DNA of 64,000 nucleotides from Entoloma clypeatum (taxonomy: Eukaryota > Basidiomycota > Agaricomycetes > Agaricales > Entolomataceae). Each line of letters begins with the position of its first letter. Position 1 is the stretch's first letter. The stretch spans positions 3,534,001 to 3,598,000 of the forward strand of contig OY751486.1 of the NCBI GenBank assembly GCA_963565915.1, written 5' to 3'. Both the position numbers and the translations under genes were made by a program. The notes beneath the pieces were generated by a model. That model saw only the letters and a program-made list of their open reading frames with translations, was not told the DNA's origin and did no database searches. Below are positions 37,501-49,385 of this stretch, piece by piece.

Positions 37501-38188
37501 ATGGATCGCAATCGCAGAGTTCCAGTACAATGACAAAGAACATCAGGCAACGAAGCACACCCCATTCTACCTCAACTACGGTTTACATCCGTGGAAGGGA
37601 GAGCTCGTGTTAGAAGATACCAATCTGGCTGCCAACGACTTCTTGAAAAAACTCAAACAGGCACGAGAAGAAGCCAATGCAGTGCTGAAACAAGCACAGA
37701 ATCAGATGAAGAAGACAGTTGACACACGGCGAAGTCCGTCTCGGAACTACCGCATCGGAGACAAGGTGTGGCTGGAAGGGACTAACATCAGGACTGATCG
37801 CCCCTCAAAGAAACTTGATGCACTCCGACATGGACCATTCAAAGTCCTAGAGAAGAAAGGAGCTAGCGCGTACCTTCTTGATCTTCCGAAGACTTGGAAG
37901 ATGATTCACCCTGTGTTCAACGAGACCCTGTTGTCACCATATGAAACTCCGAAGTATGCCATCCAGAAAAAGAAACCAGCCCCTGATCCGATCATCATCG
38001 AAGGATGAGAAGAGTACCATGTGTCTACGATCCTAGACTCTCGAAAGTTCCACGGAAAGATCCAGTACCTCGTCCAGTGGGAAGGATATGGTCCAGAAGA
38101 GAACACATGGGAACCTCGAGCTAATGTTCAGAACGCTCAAGATTTGATCCGTGATTTCCATCGGCAGAACCTGTCTTGTCCACAATAA
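34511..38188 (+). pseudogene. A1 Pol: protease, RT, RNase H, integrase, chromodomain (four stops)
   Basis: Pol is one frame throughout. The protease has the catalytic DSG in EVDSGCERTCIHP. RT has VQDYRMVNKFTVKDKFPLP and the active-site YMDD. RNase H has VETDASGYAIGAVLS. Integrase has the HHCC zinc site (CDTCQRN) and ISDRGP. A GPY/F-like part (GPFKVLEKKGASAYLLDLP) precedes a chromodomain ([17 protein letters not shown]). Stops lie at 34808 (TGA), 35732 (TGA), 37334 (TAG) and 38006 (TGA). Copy A2 reads CGT, CGG and CAG at the first three, consistent with C-to-T (and G-to-A) changes. The frame is open from 34511, so expression by -1 frameshift from gag is possible. Confidence 0.9.
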
Positions 38189-38321
38189 AAGACGAGTTCT
38201 CAAAACCCATGGCAGTATCAACCTCATCAGTCAACCACACACCGAGTTCCCCGCTTTAGTCTTCTCCCTGCCCAATATAGCCACCCCATTCTTCTTTTAT
38301 CTCTCAACCATTCTCACCGCC

Positions 38322-38693
38322 ATGTCAAACACCATTGTCACCTCCATCTCCACCACCGACATCAACCCCACCATCGCCGCCCTTATGAATGAAGTGCTCT
38401 CCATGAGAGACCAAATCCATGCCCTTGAAACTTCCCTCGCCGACCTCCTTCATTGCCAGATGAATATCTGACTTCATTCGTTGTCCAATCTCCCCGTCGC
38501 CCCGACTCCCGAAGAGAAACAAATCCTTGGGAATTACACCAGCACCCTCGTCATCGAAAATTGACGTATTCGGCTGGCCATCAAAGGCCTTGAACTCGCC
38601 GTAGCCATCAACGAGGAGTTGATATATGATTGGAGCCTCAAGGAAAGTCCAAACTGGTCCGATCCCGGCAACAACGAGGGATGGGGACAGTGA
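38322..38693 (+). pseudogene. A1 ORF3: extra small ORF between chromodomain and 3' LTR
   Basis: ATG at 38322 (MSNTIVTSISTTDINP). The product would be about 123 residues with a leucine-spaced helical stretch (ALMNEVLSMRDQIHALETSL) and an Asp/Trp-rich end (PNWSDPGNNEGWGQ). Two in-frame TGA codons (38469, 38562) break it. The tail is conserved, without stops, in A2 (50058-50213), where differences fall largely at third codon positions. No known gag-pol domain matches; it sits where env would be but has no signal peptide. Confidence 0.65.
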
Positions 38694-38727
38694 CTCTGTG
38701 AGGACACAGAGCTTGGAGAGGGGAACA

Positions 38728-39129
38728 TGTTACGGACTCTACGGTATGAGGACCACATCATATCTTTTACTTATCGGCCCAACTTGGCGCCCTCTTACGA
38801 ACTCACTATGTCTAATGTCTACTTTCGCAACCTTCGATTCCCAGTCTGACTCATTACATTACTTCGTCATCCCCTTTAGTATACTTCGCTCCCGCGCTGA
38901 CTTGCTTTCCGCAGTCAGCTTACTCACTGTACATAGCCTTCCGCAGTCGCCTTACTCATGCGCACTGCCTTCCGCAGTACTGACTCATCCGCTACCGCCT
39001 ATAGTCAGTACCTATATAAACCTCTTGTACTGTAGTAGATTCCTTAGATTTAGCAATCACTTTGCTCTTCGCCTTTCCACTTTCCTGCATACTCTGCCCA
39101 AACCTTGGAACGGTTTGTTAAGCATAACA
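38728..39129 (+). repeat. 3' LTR of A1 (402 bp)
   Basis: It matches the 5' LTR with a few substitutions, those noted being C/T or G/A (for example CCCGACTCGG versus CCCAACTTGG). It is followed directly by the target duplication AAAGC. Confidence 0.95.
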
Positions 39130-39207
39130 AAAGCATGATAGCATTGTAACATCATAGTACCCATAGCAGTGTAGTATAGAAACCTGGTAGCACCATAGTA
39201 TTGTAGT
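39130..39207. repeat. CATAGCA/TGTAG minisatellite, right part
   Basis: Continuation of the array left of A1 (CATAGTACCCATAGCAGTGTAG and similar words). Element B1 begins at its right end, so two independent retrotransposons inserted into the same minisatellite. Confidence 0.55.
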
Positions 39208-39627
39208 TGTAAGGGCAACCACTTTCACTTTTCACTTTTCCTTTCCTTTCTATTCCACCATCTCCGACGTCCTCCAATCATATCCATTGCCTCCGACATC
39301 TTATCCGCCTCTCCGCATCCGACGACTCCGCGCCCATCCGCTACTCCGCATGTCGGATTGCAGGTACTATCATTCATCTTGTTTCCATTCATCCCCCATC
39401 CCTACTCCCAATCATTGCTCATCATTCATGTGTCTTGTTTTATCTCTATTTCATATCTCATTTTACTATTTATCTTGCTAGCTTGCAGGGGAATCCTTAG
39501 AACTTTCTCTTTGGATCTCCCTTGCAAGGTGTGTGTTGTATTACTTATCAGATTGCTCAATCTAAACTTTGGATCTCCCTTGCAAGCTATCTGAGTTCGA
39601 GTCTTGGATCATAAGGTCGCCCTTACA
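39208..39627 (+). repeat. 5' LTR of B1 (420 bp)
   Basis: It runs from TGTAAGGGCAACC to GGTCGCCCTTACA. It contains AGAACTTTCT (39499-39508), complementary to the PBS just after the LTR. Confidence 0.92.
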
Positions 39628-39629
39628 GT

Positions 39630-39639
39630 AGAAAGTTCT
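39630..39639 (+). other. Self-priming primer-binding site of B1
   Basis: AGAAAGTTCT begins two bases after the LTR and is the reverse complement of AGAACTTTCT at 39499-39508 in the LTR. The same pairing exists in the minus-strand copy (59008-59017 with 59161-59170). Confidence 0.65.
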
Positions 39640-39698
39640 CATCTAATTGGACCGGGTCCGATTGCATCATTGTCACAATTCCACGCTTCGGAGCAGCT

Positions 39699-40960
39699 TT
39701 GTCCGCGTCCGACTCCGATACATCTCACACCCCTTCCAGTTCTTCTAATTACCTCTCCATAACTGGTGATTCTGCTCCGCGCATAGTAATGGACGGCCCC
39801 AATTGCCTTGAACAGCTCGAGCACGAGTTCCAGGAACAATGTCAAACTCTCGCTGATATCTCAACTCAACTTGACCAACTCCTCCTCGCCTTCAACGCAA
39901 TTCCTGCCCCAGCTCCGCCACCTATCCCACCTGCTCCCGCACCCGCTATTATACCTGCTCCAGCCAATCCGGGCATGCGTCGAGCAAAACCTGCCAATCC
40001 GTCGGACTTCGACGGATCGTGCACAAATGGCTGGACCTTTCTAAACTCCTGTGAATTGTTTATGGGGCTGGCTCTGGAACAGTTCGCAGACGACCACGCT
40101 AAAATTTATTGGGCCTTATCTTTCATGAAGAGTGGATGCACAGCACACTTTGCGGATCACATTATCCGACAGGAGCAGAGGACCGGTGCTCTGCCTTATC
40201 GGACTTGGGTGGACTTCCGCGCAGTCTTTACAGCGGAGTTCACTCTGAAGAATGAGGAACAGGACACGAGACTGATCCTTGAAGGAGAATCCTATTATCA
40301 AGGTCAACGGGATGTCGAGACCTATATTGACGAGTTCAAAGACTACATTGACAAAGCGGGCTATCAGGAGGATACCAACATCGTACTCAAATTCTGCCAT
40401 GGTCTCTGTTCCGACATTCAGAACGAGATTGCCACCCTGACCCACGGACGGCCTGCGGATGACAACCCGATGGGTGGTACTCTGCAGCACAAGTCAATGA
40501 CGACAATAGGATTGCCAACAAAGCCTTCAAAGCCACTGCTCCGACCCGCACCTCTGCCTTCCACAACGTTGTCGGACCAAGAGTATCTGGCACCTCAGTA
40601 TTCCCTCGCCCCTACATTCCATTCACTCCGTGTACAGCTCCACTCGCATCCGTATCCGCATCCGCTCTGCCGACAAGGGACCCTAATGCAATGGACATTG
40701 ATACTTCACGCATCAGAGGCAAGAATGCCAATGCATGCTTCAGATGTAACAAAACGGGCCACTTTAGTCGTGAATGCCCCCTTCACTTCGACGTTCGCTT
40801 CATGACAATGGAGGAGCAGGATGAGTTTGTTATGGAACAACTCGTGGTCAAGGATGCAGCGGAAGGCAACTCCGTTCTGCCCCGGAGTCTGCGGAGTCGG
40901 AGGAAGGACAGGAGGATTTTCCTCACAGCGAGTGAACAGTGCGCCCTCATTGTCTGCTAA
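39699..40960 (+). pseudogene. B1 gag remnant
   Basis: It contains the family B capsid region (NGWTFLNSCELFMGLALEQF, DDHAKIYWALSFMKSG, YIDEFKDYIDKAGYQEDTN) after a Pro/Ala-rich stretch. A frameshift near 40470 separates it from the single CCHC knuckle (CFRCNKTGHFSREC) in another frame. No ATG opens the frame; the paralogous copy starts with an ATG at 58945 (minus), so the start was lost. Confidence 0.8.
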
Positions 40961-41536
40961 AAATTGTTATGCTGCCTTATTTATGGAACAATATGATCCT
41001 ATACCCTCAATCTCTAAGCCTGCAAACGATCCCATAGTCGGACCCAACTCCGCAAATCCCATCCGCCTTCGCCTCTCTAAATGGGAGCATCAGCTTCCAA
41101 AACAATATGTCCTCGCCTCCGCTCACTCCGACAATTCTATTGAACTAGACATAGTTCTTGAAACTACTGACACCAAAGACACACTATCACAAAAGGCCTT
41201 ACTCAACAGTGGGGCAACAGGGTCGTTTATTGAACGCACTCTGGTCGAGAAACATTGACTCTCTACTCGAAAACTACAACACGCAATTCCGGTATACAAC
41301 ATCGATGGAACTCCAAACGAGGCCGGAGCAATAACGGAGGTGTTGGATGTAGTGCTCCGCTATCGGGATCACTCGGAACAGATCCAGCTTGCAGTCACAA
41401 GTTTGGAAAAACAAGAAATCATGTTAGGCTTCACTTGGCTCAAAGAACACAACCCCGAGGTAGATTGGGCTTCAGGGGAAGTGAAGATGAGCCAGTGTCC
41501 TGCACGATGTCAGACATGCCACCAGGAGGCAGCCCA
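40961..41536 (+). pseudogene. B1 protease region, broken
   Basis: An aspartic-protease domain in which the catalytic motif reads LLNSGATGSF; the paralogue at 48072-49385 has LLDSGATGSF. A TGA follows the LVEKH segment, where the paralogue continues with Arg. The region is cut at 41536 by the inserted composite. Confidence 0.8.
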
Positions 41537-42029
41537 TGTAAGGGCGACCTTATGATCCAACAACTCCGAAGTGCTCCGAAGCGACTCCGACGTCAGACGA
41601 CTTGCAAGGGAAATCCAAAGTTAAATTAGACTCTACGAAGTACAATACGAGGCGTACCTTGCAAGGGAAATCCAAAGAGAAAGTTCTGAGGATTCCCTTG
41701 CAGGCTAGACAGCTATATAGATGATGAGAATTGGAAATGAGGAGAGGAATGTTGGTATACGACAAAGATCAGGAGTAGGGATGGGAACGGAATATGTAAA
41801 TTGGAAGTGTGCATGTGGTGGTATGAATCATTGCTCCGACGTGCACTCCGACGCAGAGGACGGGTCGGAAGTGTCGGAGGTTGGAGGTGTCGAAGGATAA
41901 TTGGAAACAAAAGGAAACATAAAGTATAGTAATATAAATAATAGACGTACCACAATGGTCGGAGGGTTGGAGGATGGGTCGGAGGTGTTGGAGGTGTTGG
42001 ATTGAGGAAATCGGATGGTTGCCCTTACA
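41537..42029 (-). repeat. Outer 3' LTR of the family B composite
   Basis: 493 bp, TGTAAGGGCGACC to GGTTGCCCTTACA on the plus strand. A purine tract on the minus strand (AGAAGGGGGGTAA) abuts it. Its variable part (GACGTCAGACG) matches the LTR at 59020, not the one at 45043. Confidence 0.92.
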
Positions 42030-42040
42030 TTACCCCCCTT

Positions 42041-44770
42041 CTAAGGCGCGGTGTCTCGACGTGCAAGGCGAAATGTACAGGACTCGAAGGCCGTTGCAGC
42101 GATTCGATGCGGAGCTCCCAGGTGTCGGCGGTAAAATTCCCGGACCAGGCGCGGAGCATGGACATCCTCCTCCATCTCCCATGAGTTTTCCTCGTAGCCA
42201 TACCCCTTCCACTTGACTAGGAACTGCAGCTTGCCTCGTTGAAGCCGACTATCCAAGATCATTTCGACTTCATATTCCATTTCTTCTCCGACTGCAGTCG
42301 GAGGCGGAGGGATATGGACATCTCGTCGGAAGGGGTCTTCCGGAGCCAGCGACAGTTTTACAACATGGAATACAGGGTGAATGCGAGACATAGAAGGAGG
42401 GAGTTTGAGTTTGTACACATGTGTTCCGACAGGTCGGACAACCGGAAACGGGCCTACATATCTATGAGCCAGCTTTTTGGTCAGTCGGGTGGTTTTGAGG
42501 TTGGAGGAATCCAGAAAGACCTTGTCGCCCGGTTGGAAGGTCAGAGTAGATGTCCGACGCTGGTTGTAGTACCGCGCCATGTCATCTTTGGCCTTCCCCA
42601 AGGCTGCTCGTGCTTCCTCCAATGCAGACTTCATCCACTTGCTGAAATCCTCTATGGCCTCGATCTCTGGTTATTGTACGAAAACTCTGCCATCAGAAGC
42701 CATTCGTCCCAATCGTCCTGTCGCTCATTGACAAACAGTTGGAGGTATTGTTCCAATCCCTGGTTCACGTGTTCCGTCTGTCCGTCCGACTGCGGATGGT
42801 AGGCCGTCGAGGCAGCAACCTTGATACCTAACAGCCTGTACAATTCCCGCATGAACTTGGCGACAAACTGTGGTCCGCGATTGGAGACAATGGCCTCCGG
42901 AAGACCATGAAGCTTCCAAACATGTTGAACATAAGATTTGGCAGATCCGAGGGCGGAGAGAGTGGAGTGCATCGGAATGAAGTGTCTGCATTTCCCAACT
43001 GAGTCTACTACTAGCATGATAGCGTCGTACCCATGGGCTTCTGGTAGTTCAGTGATAAAATCAACACTAGTTACCTGCCATCGCTCCGACGGGACTGGGA
43101 GCGGATGGAGTTCACCAGAGGGTGCGGAGCATCGGACCTTGGTGCGGAGGCAGGGGTCGCAAGTTTTGCAATACTGACCAATTAAACGTGCCATGTGGGG
43201 CCACCAATAAGTGCGTGATACCAACTCTAGAGTCTTCCAGCGTCCTGGGTGTCCGACCACCGGATTGTCATGGTGTTGCGTGATGATTCGTTGGCGGAGC
43301 TGTGGGTTGTTGGACACATAAATGTGATCTCGGAAGTACAGTAAACCCTCCAACTGTCACCATTCCGCTCCATGGATGGAAGCAGCTCCGACCGTCGGAA
43401 GGGATTTGATGACCTCCGCTGTGCTATCCTCTAGAAGGCCATCATGGATGCCCTGTCGGACCTGTCAGAGGATGTCATGCTCCTCACCTTGAGTGGCTAC
43501 TCCCTGAGTGGCCCGTATGGCAAACAGCTCCGGTCAGAGTAGGACTATGTCCTCATTGTCCCGTGAGCCATCCCCGTGGTCCGCCTGACACGACAGTGCA
43601 TCGGACTTCCCCATCGACTTGCCCGGGCAATGGTGCATCTTGAAATCAAAATGTGCTAGGTATAGAGACCACCACACTTGTCGCTGATTGAGCTTCTGGG
43701 CAGTCATGAAGTATTCAAGGTTTTTGTGATCGGTCCAAATTTCCACCATCTTCTCCGCTCCTTCCAGAAAGTGTCGCCATTCCTCCAGCACACGGATTAT
43801 GGCCAGCATCTCCTTGTCGTGAATTTTGTAGTTGCGTTCCACTGGGCTGAGGCTTTTGGAATAAAATGCAACAGGGTGCCACTTACCGTCCTCCAACAGT
43901 TGAGACAGTACCGCTCCAGTCGCAAAATCAGAGCTATCCGCTTCAACTCACCACTCCTTGCTGTGGTCGGGGAGGACAAGTATTGGAGCAGAGGTGATCC
44001 TCCACTTCAGACCTCCGAAGGCCCCCGCTTCCTTGTCGCCCCAGGACCAAACACAGCCCTTGGTTGTGAGTCGGAACAGAGGGCGTGCGATGTCGGAGAA
44101 CCCTTGGATGAAACGACGATAGAAGTTAGTGAATCCAAGGAAGGACTGCACCTCCCACACATTAGTCAGAGTCAGCCACTCCAACACTCCGGCTATCTTG
44201 ACGGGGTCCATTTCCACACGTCCTTTCTCAATAATAAGGCCAAGGTATTCGATCCGTGTCTGTTCGAATTCACACTTCTCTGGTTTGAGATACAATCTGT
44301 GTTGTCGGAGCCGCTCTAATACTATGTGTGTGATCCTCCAATGCTCCGACAGGTCCGACGTAAAGATGAGAATATCATCAAGATAAACACATACACCACC
44401 TTCAGTAATAAGATCTTGTAGGATATTGTTCATCATAGTCTGAAAGGTTGAAGGACTATTAGTGAGTCCAAAGAACATTACAAGAGGTTTGAAGAGTTCC
44501 CAGTTTGTCCGGAAAGCTGCTTTTCATTCGTCTCCGGGTTTGATTCGTACATTATTGTAGCCCCATCGGATATTGAGTTTGGTGAAGTATTGAGCGTTCT
44601 GAAGCTTGTTGACTAGTTCGGAGATGAGTGGAAGAGGATACTTGTTTTTGATAGTCTTGGAGTTGAGCCATCGATAATCCTGAACAAGTCGGAGGGAACC
44701 GTCCTTCTTCTTGATGAAAAAGATCGGAGAGGCCATCGGAGATTTTGAAGGTCGGATCCGACCTACTCCA
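42041..44770 (-). pseudogene. First copy of family B pol 3' part (RT to chromodomain)
   Basis: Minus-strand RT ([20 protein letters not shown], active site YLDD in VCVYLDDILIF), RNase H (WTDHKNLEYF), integrase (FITELPEAHGYDAIMLVVDS) and chromodomain (FLVKWKGYGYEENSWEME). It is broken by nonsense codons in RT, RNase H and before the integrase, and by an integrase deletion of about 100 nt that joins FSYNN to a shifted frame. It is truncated at 44770 within RT. From LTR to 44570 it appears identical to 45106-48076. Confidence 0.9.
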
Positions 44771-45042
44771 AAATGATGCATTGAAACACACTGTAAATTG
44801 TGATAAACAGTGCATCATGGGTTCCCTCAAACACAAAAACCAGTATTTTCTTGTTTTCTCCTTTCCACAACCACTTGAAACTACATGTAATATATATATG
44901 CTATTGAATGATTGTATGTGAACCTATTGAGATACTTTAAATAAAATGAAAGGACCTCAGAAGGTCAATATGAGTAAAATAAGTCAAAATTTTGTCCAAG
45001 ATTTTTATTTCAGCCTTGGATCCTCTTCATCCAGGGGACCTC
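44771..45042. other. 272 bp of unrelated sequence between the two pol copies
   Basis: AT-rich, no ORF, not similar to family A, B or C. It contains an inverted pair ATGATGCA...TGCATCAT near 44779-44818. It may be flanking DNA of a former insertion site carried in by recombination. Confidence 0.55.
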
Positions 45043-45535
45043 TGTAAGGGCGACCTTACGATCCAACAACTCCAAAGTGCTCCGAAGCGACTCTGATGTT
45101 GGATGACTTGCAAGGGAAATCCAAAGTTAAATTAGACTCTACGAAGTACAATATGAGGCGTACCTTGCAAGGGAAATCCAAAGAGAAAGTTCTGAGGATT
45201 CCCTTGCAGGCTAGACAGCTATATAGATGATGAGAATTGGAAATGAGGAGAGGAATGTTGGTATACGACAAAGATCAGGAGTAGGGATGGGAACGGAATA
45301 TGTAAATTGGAAGTGTGCATGTGGTGGTATGAATCATTGCTCCGACGTGCACTCCGACGCAGAGGACGGGTCGGAAGTGTCGGAGGTTGGAGGTGTCGAA
45401 GGATAATTGGAAACAAAAGGAAACATAAAGTATAGTAATATAAATAATAGACGTACCACAATGGTCGGAGGGTTGGAGGATGGGTCGGAGGTGTTGGAGG
45501 TGTTGGATTGAGGAAATCGGATGGTTGCCCTTACA
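45043..45535 (-). repeat. Internal LTR of the family B composite
   Basis: 493 bp. Its first ~75 bp differ from the two outer LTRs (GATGTTGGATG instead of GACGTCAGACG), after which it matches the 41537 LTR. Confidence 0.9.
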
Positions 45536-45546
45536 TTACCCCCCTT

Positions 45547-48500
45547 CTAAGGCGCGGTGTCTCGACGTGCAAGGCGAAATGTACAGGACTCGAAGGCCGT
45601 TGCAGCGATTCGATGCGGAGCTCCCAGGTGTCGGCGGTAAAATTCCCGGACCAGGCGCGGAGCATGGACATCCTCCTCCATCTCCCATGAGTTTTCCTCG
45701 TAGCCATACCCCTTCCACTTGACTAGGAACTGCAGCTTGCCTCGTTGAAGCCGACTATCCAAGATCATTTCGACTTCATATTCCATTTCTTCTCCGACTG
45801 CAGTCGGAGGCGGAGGGATATGGACATCTCGTCGGAAGGGGTCTTCCGGAGCCAGCGACAGTTTTACAACATGGAATACAGGGTGAATGCGAGACATAGA
45901 AGGAGGGAGTTTGAGTTTGTACACATGTGTTCCGACAGGTCGGACAACCGGAAACGGGCCTACATATCTATGAGCCAGCTTTTTGGTCAGTCGGGTGGTT
46001 TTGAGGTTGGAGGAATCCAGAAAGACCTTGTCGCCCGGTTGGAAGGTCAGAGTAGATGTCCGACGCTGGTTGTAGTACCGCGCCATGTCATCTTTGGCCT
46101 TCCCCAAGGCTGCTCGTGCTTCCTCCAATGCAGACTTCATCCACTTGCTGAAATCCTCTATGGCCTCGATCTCTGGTTATTGTACGAAAACTCTGCCATC
46201 AGAAGCCATTCGTCCCAATCGTCCTGTCGCTCATTGACAAACAGTTGGAGGTATTGTTCCAATCCCTGGTTCACGTGTTCCGTCTGTCCGTCCGACTGCG
46301 GATGGTAGGCCGTCGAGGCAGCAACCTTGATACCTAACAGCCTGTACAATTCCCGCATGAACTTGGCGACAAACTGTGGTCCGCGATTGGAGACAATGGC
46401 CTCCGGAAGACCATGAAGCTTCCAAACATGTTGAACATAAGATTTGGCAGATCCGAGGGCGGAGAGAGTGGAGTGCATCGGAATGAAGTGTCTGCATTTC
46501 CCAACTGAGTCTACTACTAGCATGATAGCGTCGTACCCATGGGCTTCTGGTAGTTCAGTGATAAAATCAACACTAGTTACCTGCCATCGCTCCGACGGGA
46601 CTGGGAGCGGATGGAGTTCACCAGAGGGTGCGGAGCATCGGACCTTGGTGCGGAGGCAGGGGTCGCAAGTTTTGCAATACTGACCAATTAAACGTGCCAT
46701 GTGGGGCCACCAATAAGTGCGTGATACCAACTCTAGAGTCTTCCAGCGTCCTGGGTGTCCGACCACCGGATTGTCATGGTGTTGCGTGATGATTCGTTGG
46801 CGGAGCTGTGGGTTGTTGGACACATAAATGTGATCTCGGAAGTACAGTAAACCCTCCAACTGTCACCATTCCGCTCCATGGATGGAAGCAGCTCCGACCG
46901 TCGGAAGGGATTTGATGACCTCCGCTGTGCTATCCTCTAGAAGGCCATCATGGATGCCCTGTCGGACCTGTCAGAGGATGTCATGCTCCTCACCTTGAGT
47001 GGCTACTCCCTGAGTGGCCCGTATGGCAAACAGCTCCGGTCAGAGTAGGACTATGTCCTCATTGTCCCGTGAGCCATCCCCGTGGTCCGCCTGACACGAC
47101 AGTGCATCGGACTTCCCCATCGACTTGCCCGGGCAATGGTGCATCTTGAAATCAAAATGTGCTAGGTATAGAGACCACCACACTTGTCGCTGATTGAGCT
47201 TCTGGGCAGTCATGAAGTATTCAAGGTTTTTGTGATCGGTCCAAATTTCCACCATCTTCTCCGCTCCTTCCAGAAAGTGTCGCCATTCCTCCAGCACACG
47301 GATTATGGCCAGCATCTCCTTGTCGTGAATTTTGTAGTTGCGTTCCACTGGGCTGAGGCTTTTGGAATAAAATGCAACAGGGTGCCACTTACCGTCCTCC
47401 AACAGTTGAGACAGTACCGCTCCAGTCGCAAAATCAGAGCTATCCGCTTCAACTCACCACTCCTTGCTGTGGTCGGGGAGGACAAGTATTGGAGCAGAGG
47501 TGATCCTCCACTTCAGACCTCCGAAGGCCCCCGCTTCCTTGTCGCCCCAGGACCAAACACAGCCCTTGGTTGTGAGTCGGAACAGAGGGCGTGCGATGTC
47601 GGAGAACCCTTGGATGAAACGACGATAGAAGTTAGTGAATCCAAGGAAGGACTGCACCTCCCACACATTAGTCAGAGTCAGCCACTCCAACACTCCGGCT
47701 ATCTTGACGGGGTCCATTTCCACACGTCCTTTCTCAATAATAAGGCCAAGGTATTCGATCCGTGTCTGTTCGAATTCACACTTCTCTGGTTTGAGATACA
47801 ATCTGTGTTGTCGGAGCCGCTCTAATACTATGTGTGTGATCCTCCAATGCTCCGACAGGTCCGACGTAAAGATGAGAATATCATCAAGATAAACACATAC
47901 ACCACCTTCAGTAATAAGATCTTGTAGGATATTGTTCATCATAGTCTGAAAGGTTGAAGGACTATTAGTGAGTCCAAAGAACATTACAAGAGGTTTGAAG
48001 AGTTCCCAGTTTGTCCGGAAAGCTGCTTTTCATTCGTCTCCGGGTTTGATTCGTACATTATTGTAGCCCCATCAGATATTGAGCTTGGTGAAGTATTGAG
48101 CATTCTGGAGTTTGTTGACTAGTTCGGAGATGAGCGGAAGAGGGTACTTGTTTTTGATAGTCTTGGAATTGAGCGATTGATAATCCTGAACGAGTCGGAG
48201 GGAACCGTCCTTCTTCTTGATGAAACAGACCGGAGAGGCCATTGGAGATTTTGAAGGTCGGATCCGACCAGTGGCCAGATTTTCTTCCAAGAATGCATCG
48301 AGTTCCTTCTGTTCCTTTGGAGCCAGCGGATACACCTTGCAACCCATCAGAGTTGCGTCGGGGATCAGCTCAATGGCATGGTCCCATACGCGTTCCTCTG
48401 GCAGATTGTCGAAGGAGGTCTTGGAAAATACATCTTCAAAATCATGTAAGTGATTAGGTACAGAATCACGAAAAGACTTGGGTTTCTGATTTTGGAGGAA

Positions 48501-49385
48501 CGCCTCTGATAGGTGTTGTGAGGTAGTTGACAATGCTCGGACGAATTCTGATGTCGGAGGTAGGGCTCCGATAAAGAGGCGATCTCCCTCTTCGAACTTG
48601 TCTTTCTCCTCTGCATCGTCTTCCAACAGCTCATCCAATGATTGTTCTTTGTCCTCGCTTATGTCTTCCACCCAAGGGCCTCGCGGGGCTTCCTCCGCTA
48701 ATCCAGCATCTGGCGTCGGACCCATCTGACAAGTGTGGATGCGTGCCTGCTCGAATTTGCGGACCTTCCGCTCCTGAATGGCCTCCTGATGGCAAGTCCA
48801 ACAGTGAGTGGGACAGCGACTCATTCTCACCTCCCCAGAGGTCCAATCTACCTCGGGATTGTGCTTCTTGAGCCATGTGAATCCAAGTACAATATCCTGC
48901 TTTCCCAGTCCAGTTACAGCGAGCTGGGTCCGCTCTGTGTGATCCTGATATCGGAGTATAATGTCCAGGACCTCCGATATTGCTCCGGCGTCGTTCGGAG
49001 TACTGTCGACATTGTAGACAGGGATTGTACGTTGTAGCCTTTGGGTACTGAGTCGATGTTTCTCTACCAGGGAGCGGTCAATGAAGGAGCCAGTCGCTCC
49101 GCTATCGAGAAGAGCCTTTTGTGAAAGGGTATCCTTGGTGTCTGTTGTCTCCAGAACAACATCTAGTTCAATAGTGTTGTTGGAGCCGTCGGAGGCCAGG
49201 ATGTATTTTTTCAGAAGTTGTCGTTCCCATTTTCGGAGTCGGGGTCGGACGACTTTCAGAGTCGGGGTAGGTGTGACTGAGGGTTCATTCTGCGCCGAGT
49301 CATAGGGAGAAGAAGTAAAATCTGATTCATCTATAGACAAGGAAGCATAACAATTGCTAATGGACAATGAGGGCACACCATTCAC
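45547..49385 (-). pseudogene. Second copy of family B pol, protease to chromodomain
   Basis: The 5' part 48072-49385 is a clean ORF. It has an intact protease motif (LLDSGATGSFIDRSLVEKH), an acidic linker (EEKDKFEEGDRLFIG) and the RT start ([16 protein letters not shown]). Downstream it shares every nonsense codon and the integrase deletion of the first copy, including the GDEW-to-stop change near 48030. Gag continues to its right and is split by element C. Confidence 0.9.

Larger units (their letters stand above)
32479..39129 (+). mobile_element. A1: full-length Ty3/gypsy chromovirus, family A
   Basis: A 6.65 kb LTR retrotransposon with 402 bp LTRs at both ends and target duplication AAAGC (32474-32478 and 39130-39134). 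Order: LTR, self-complementary PBS, gag, protease-RT-RNase H-integrase, chromodomain, a third ORF, a polypurine tract (GGAGAGGGGAACA), LTR. Pol has four nonsense codons and ORF3 two, so it is inactive as an autonomous copy. The two LTRs differ at a few positions, those noted all being transitions. Confidence 0.95.
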
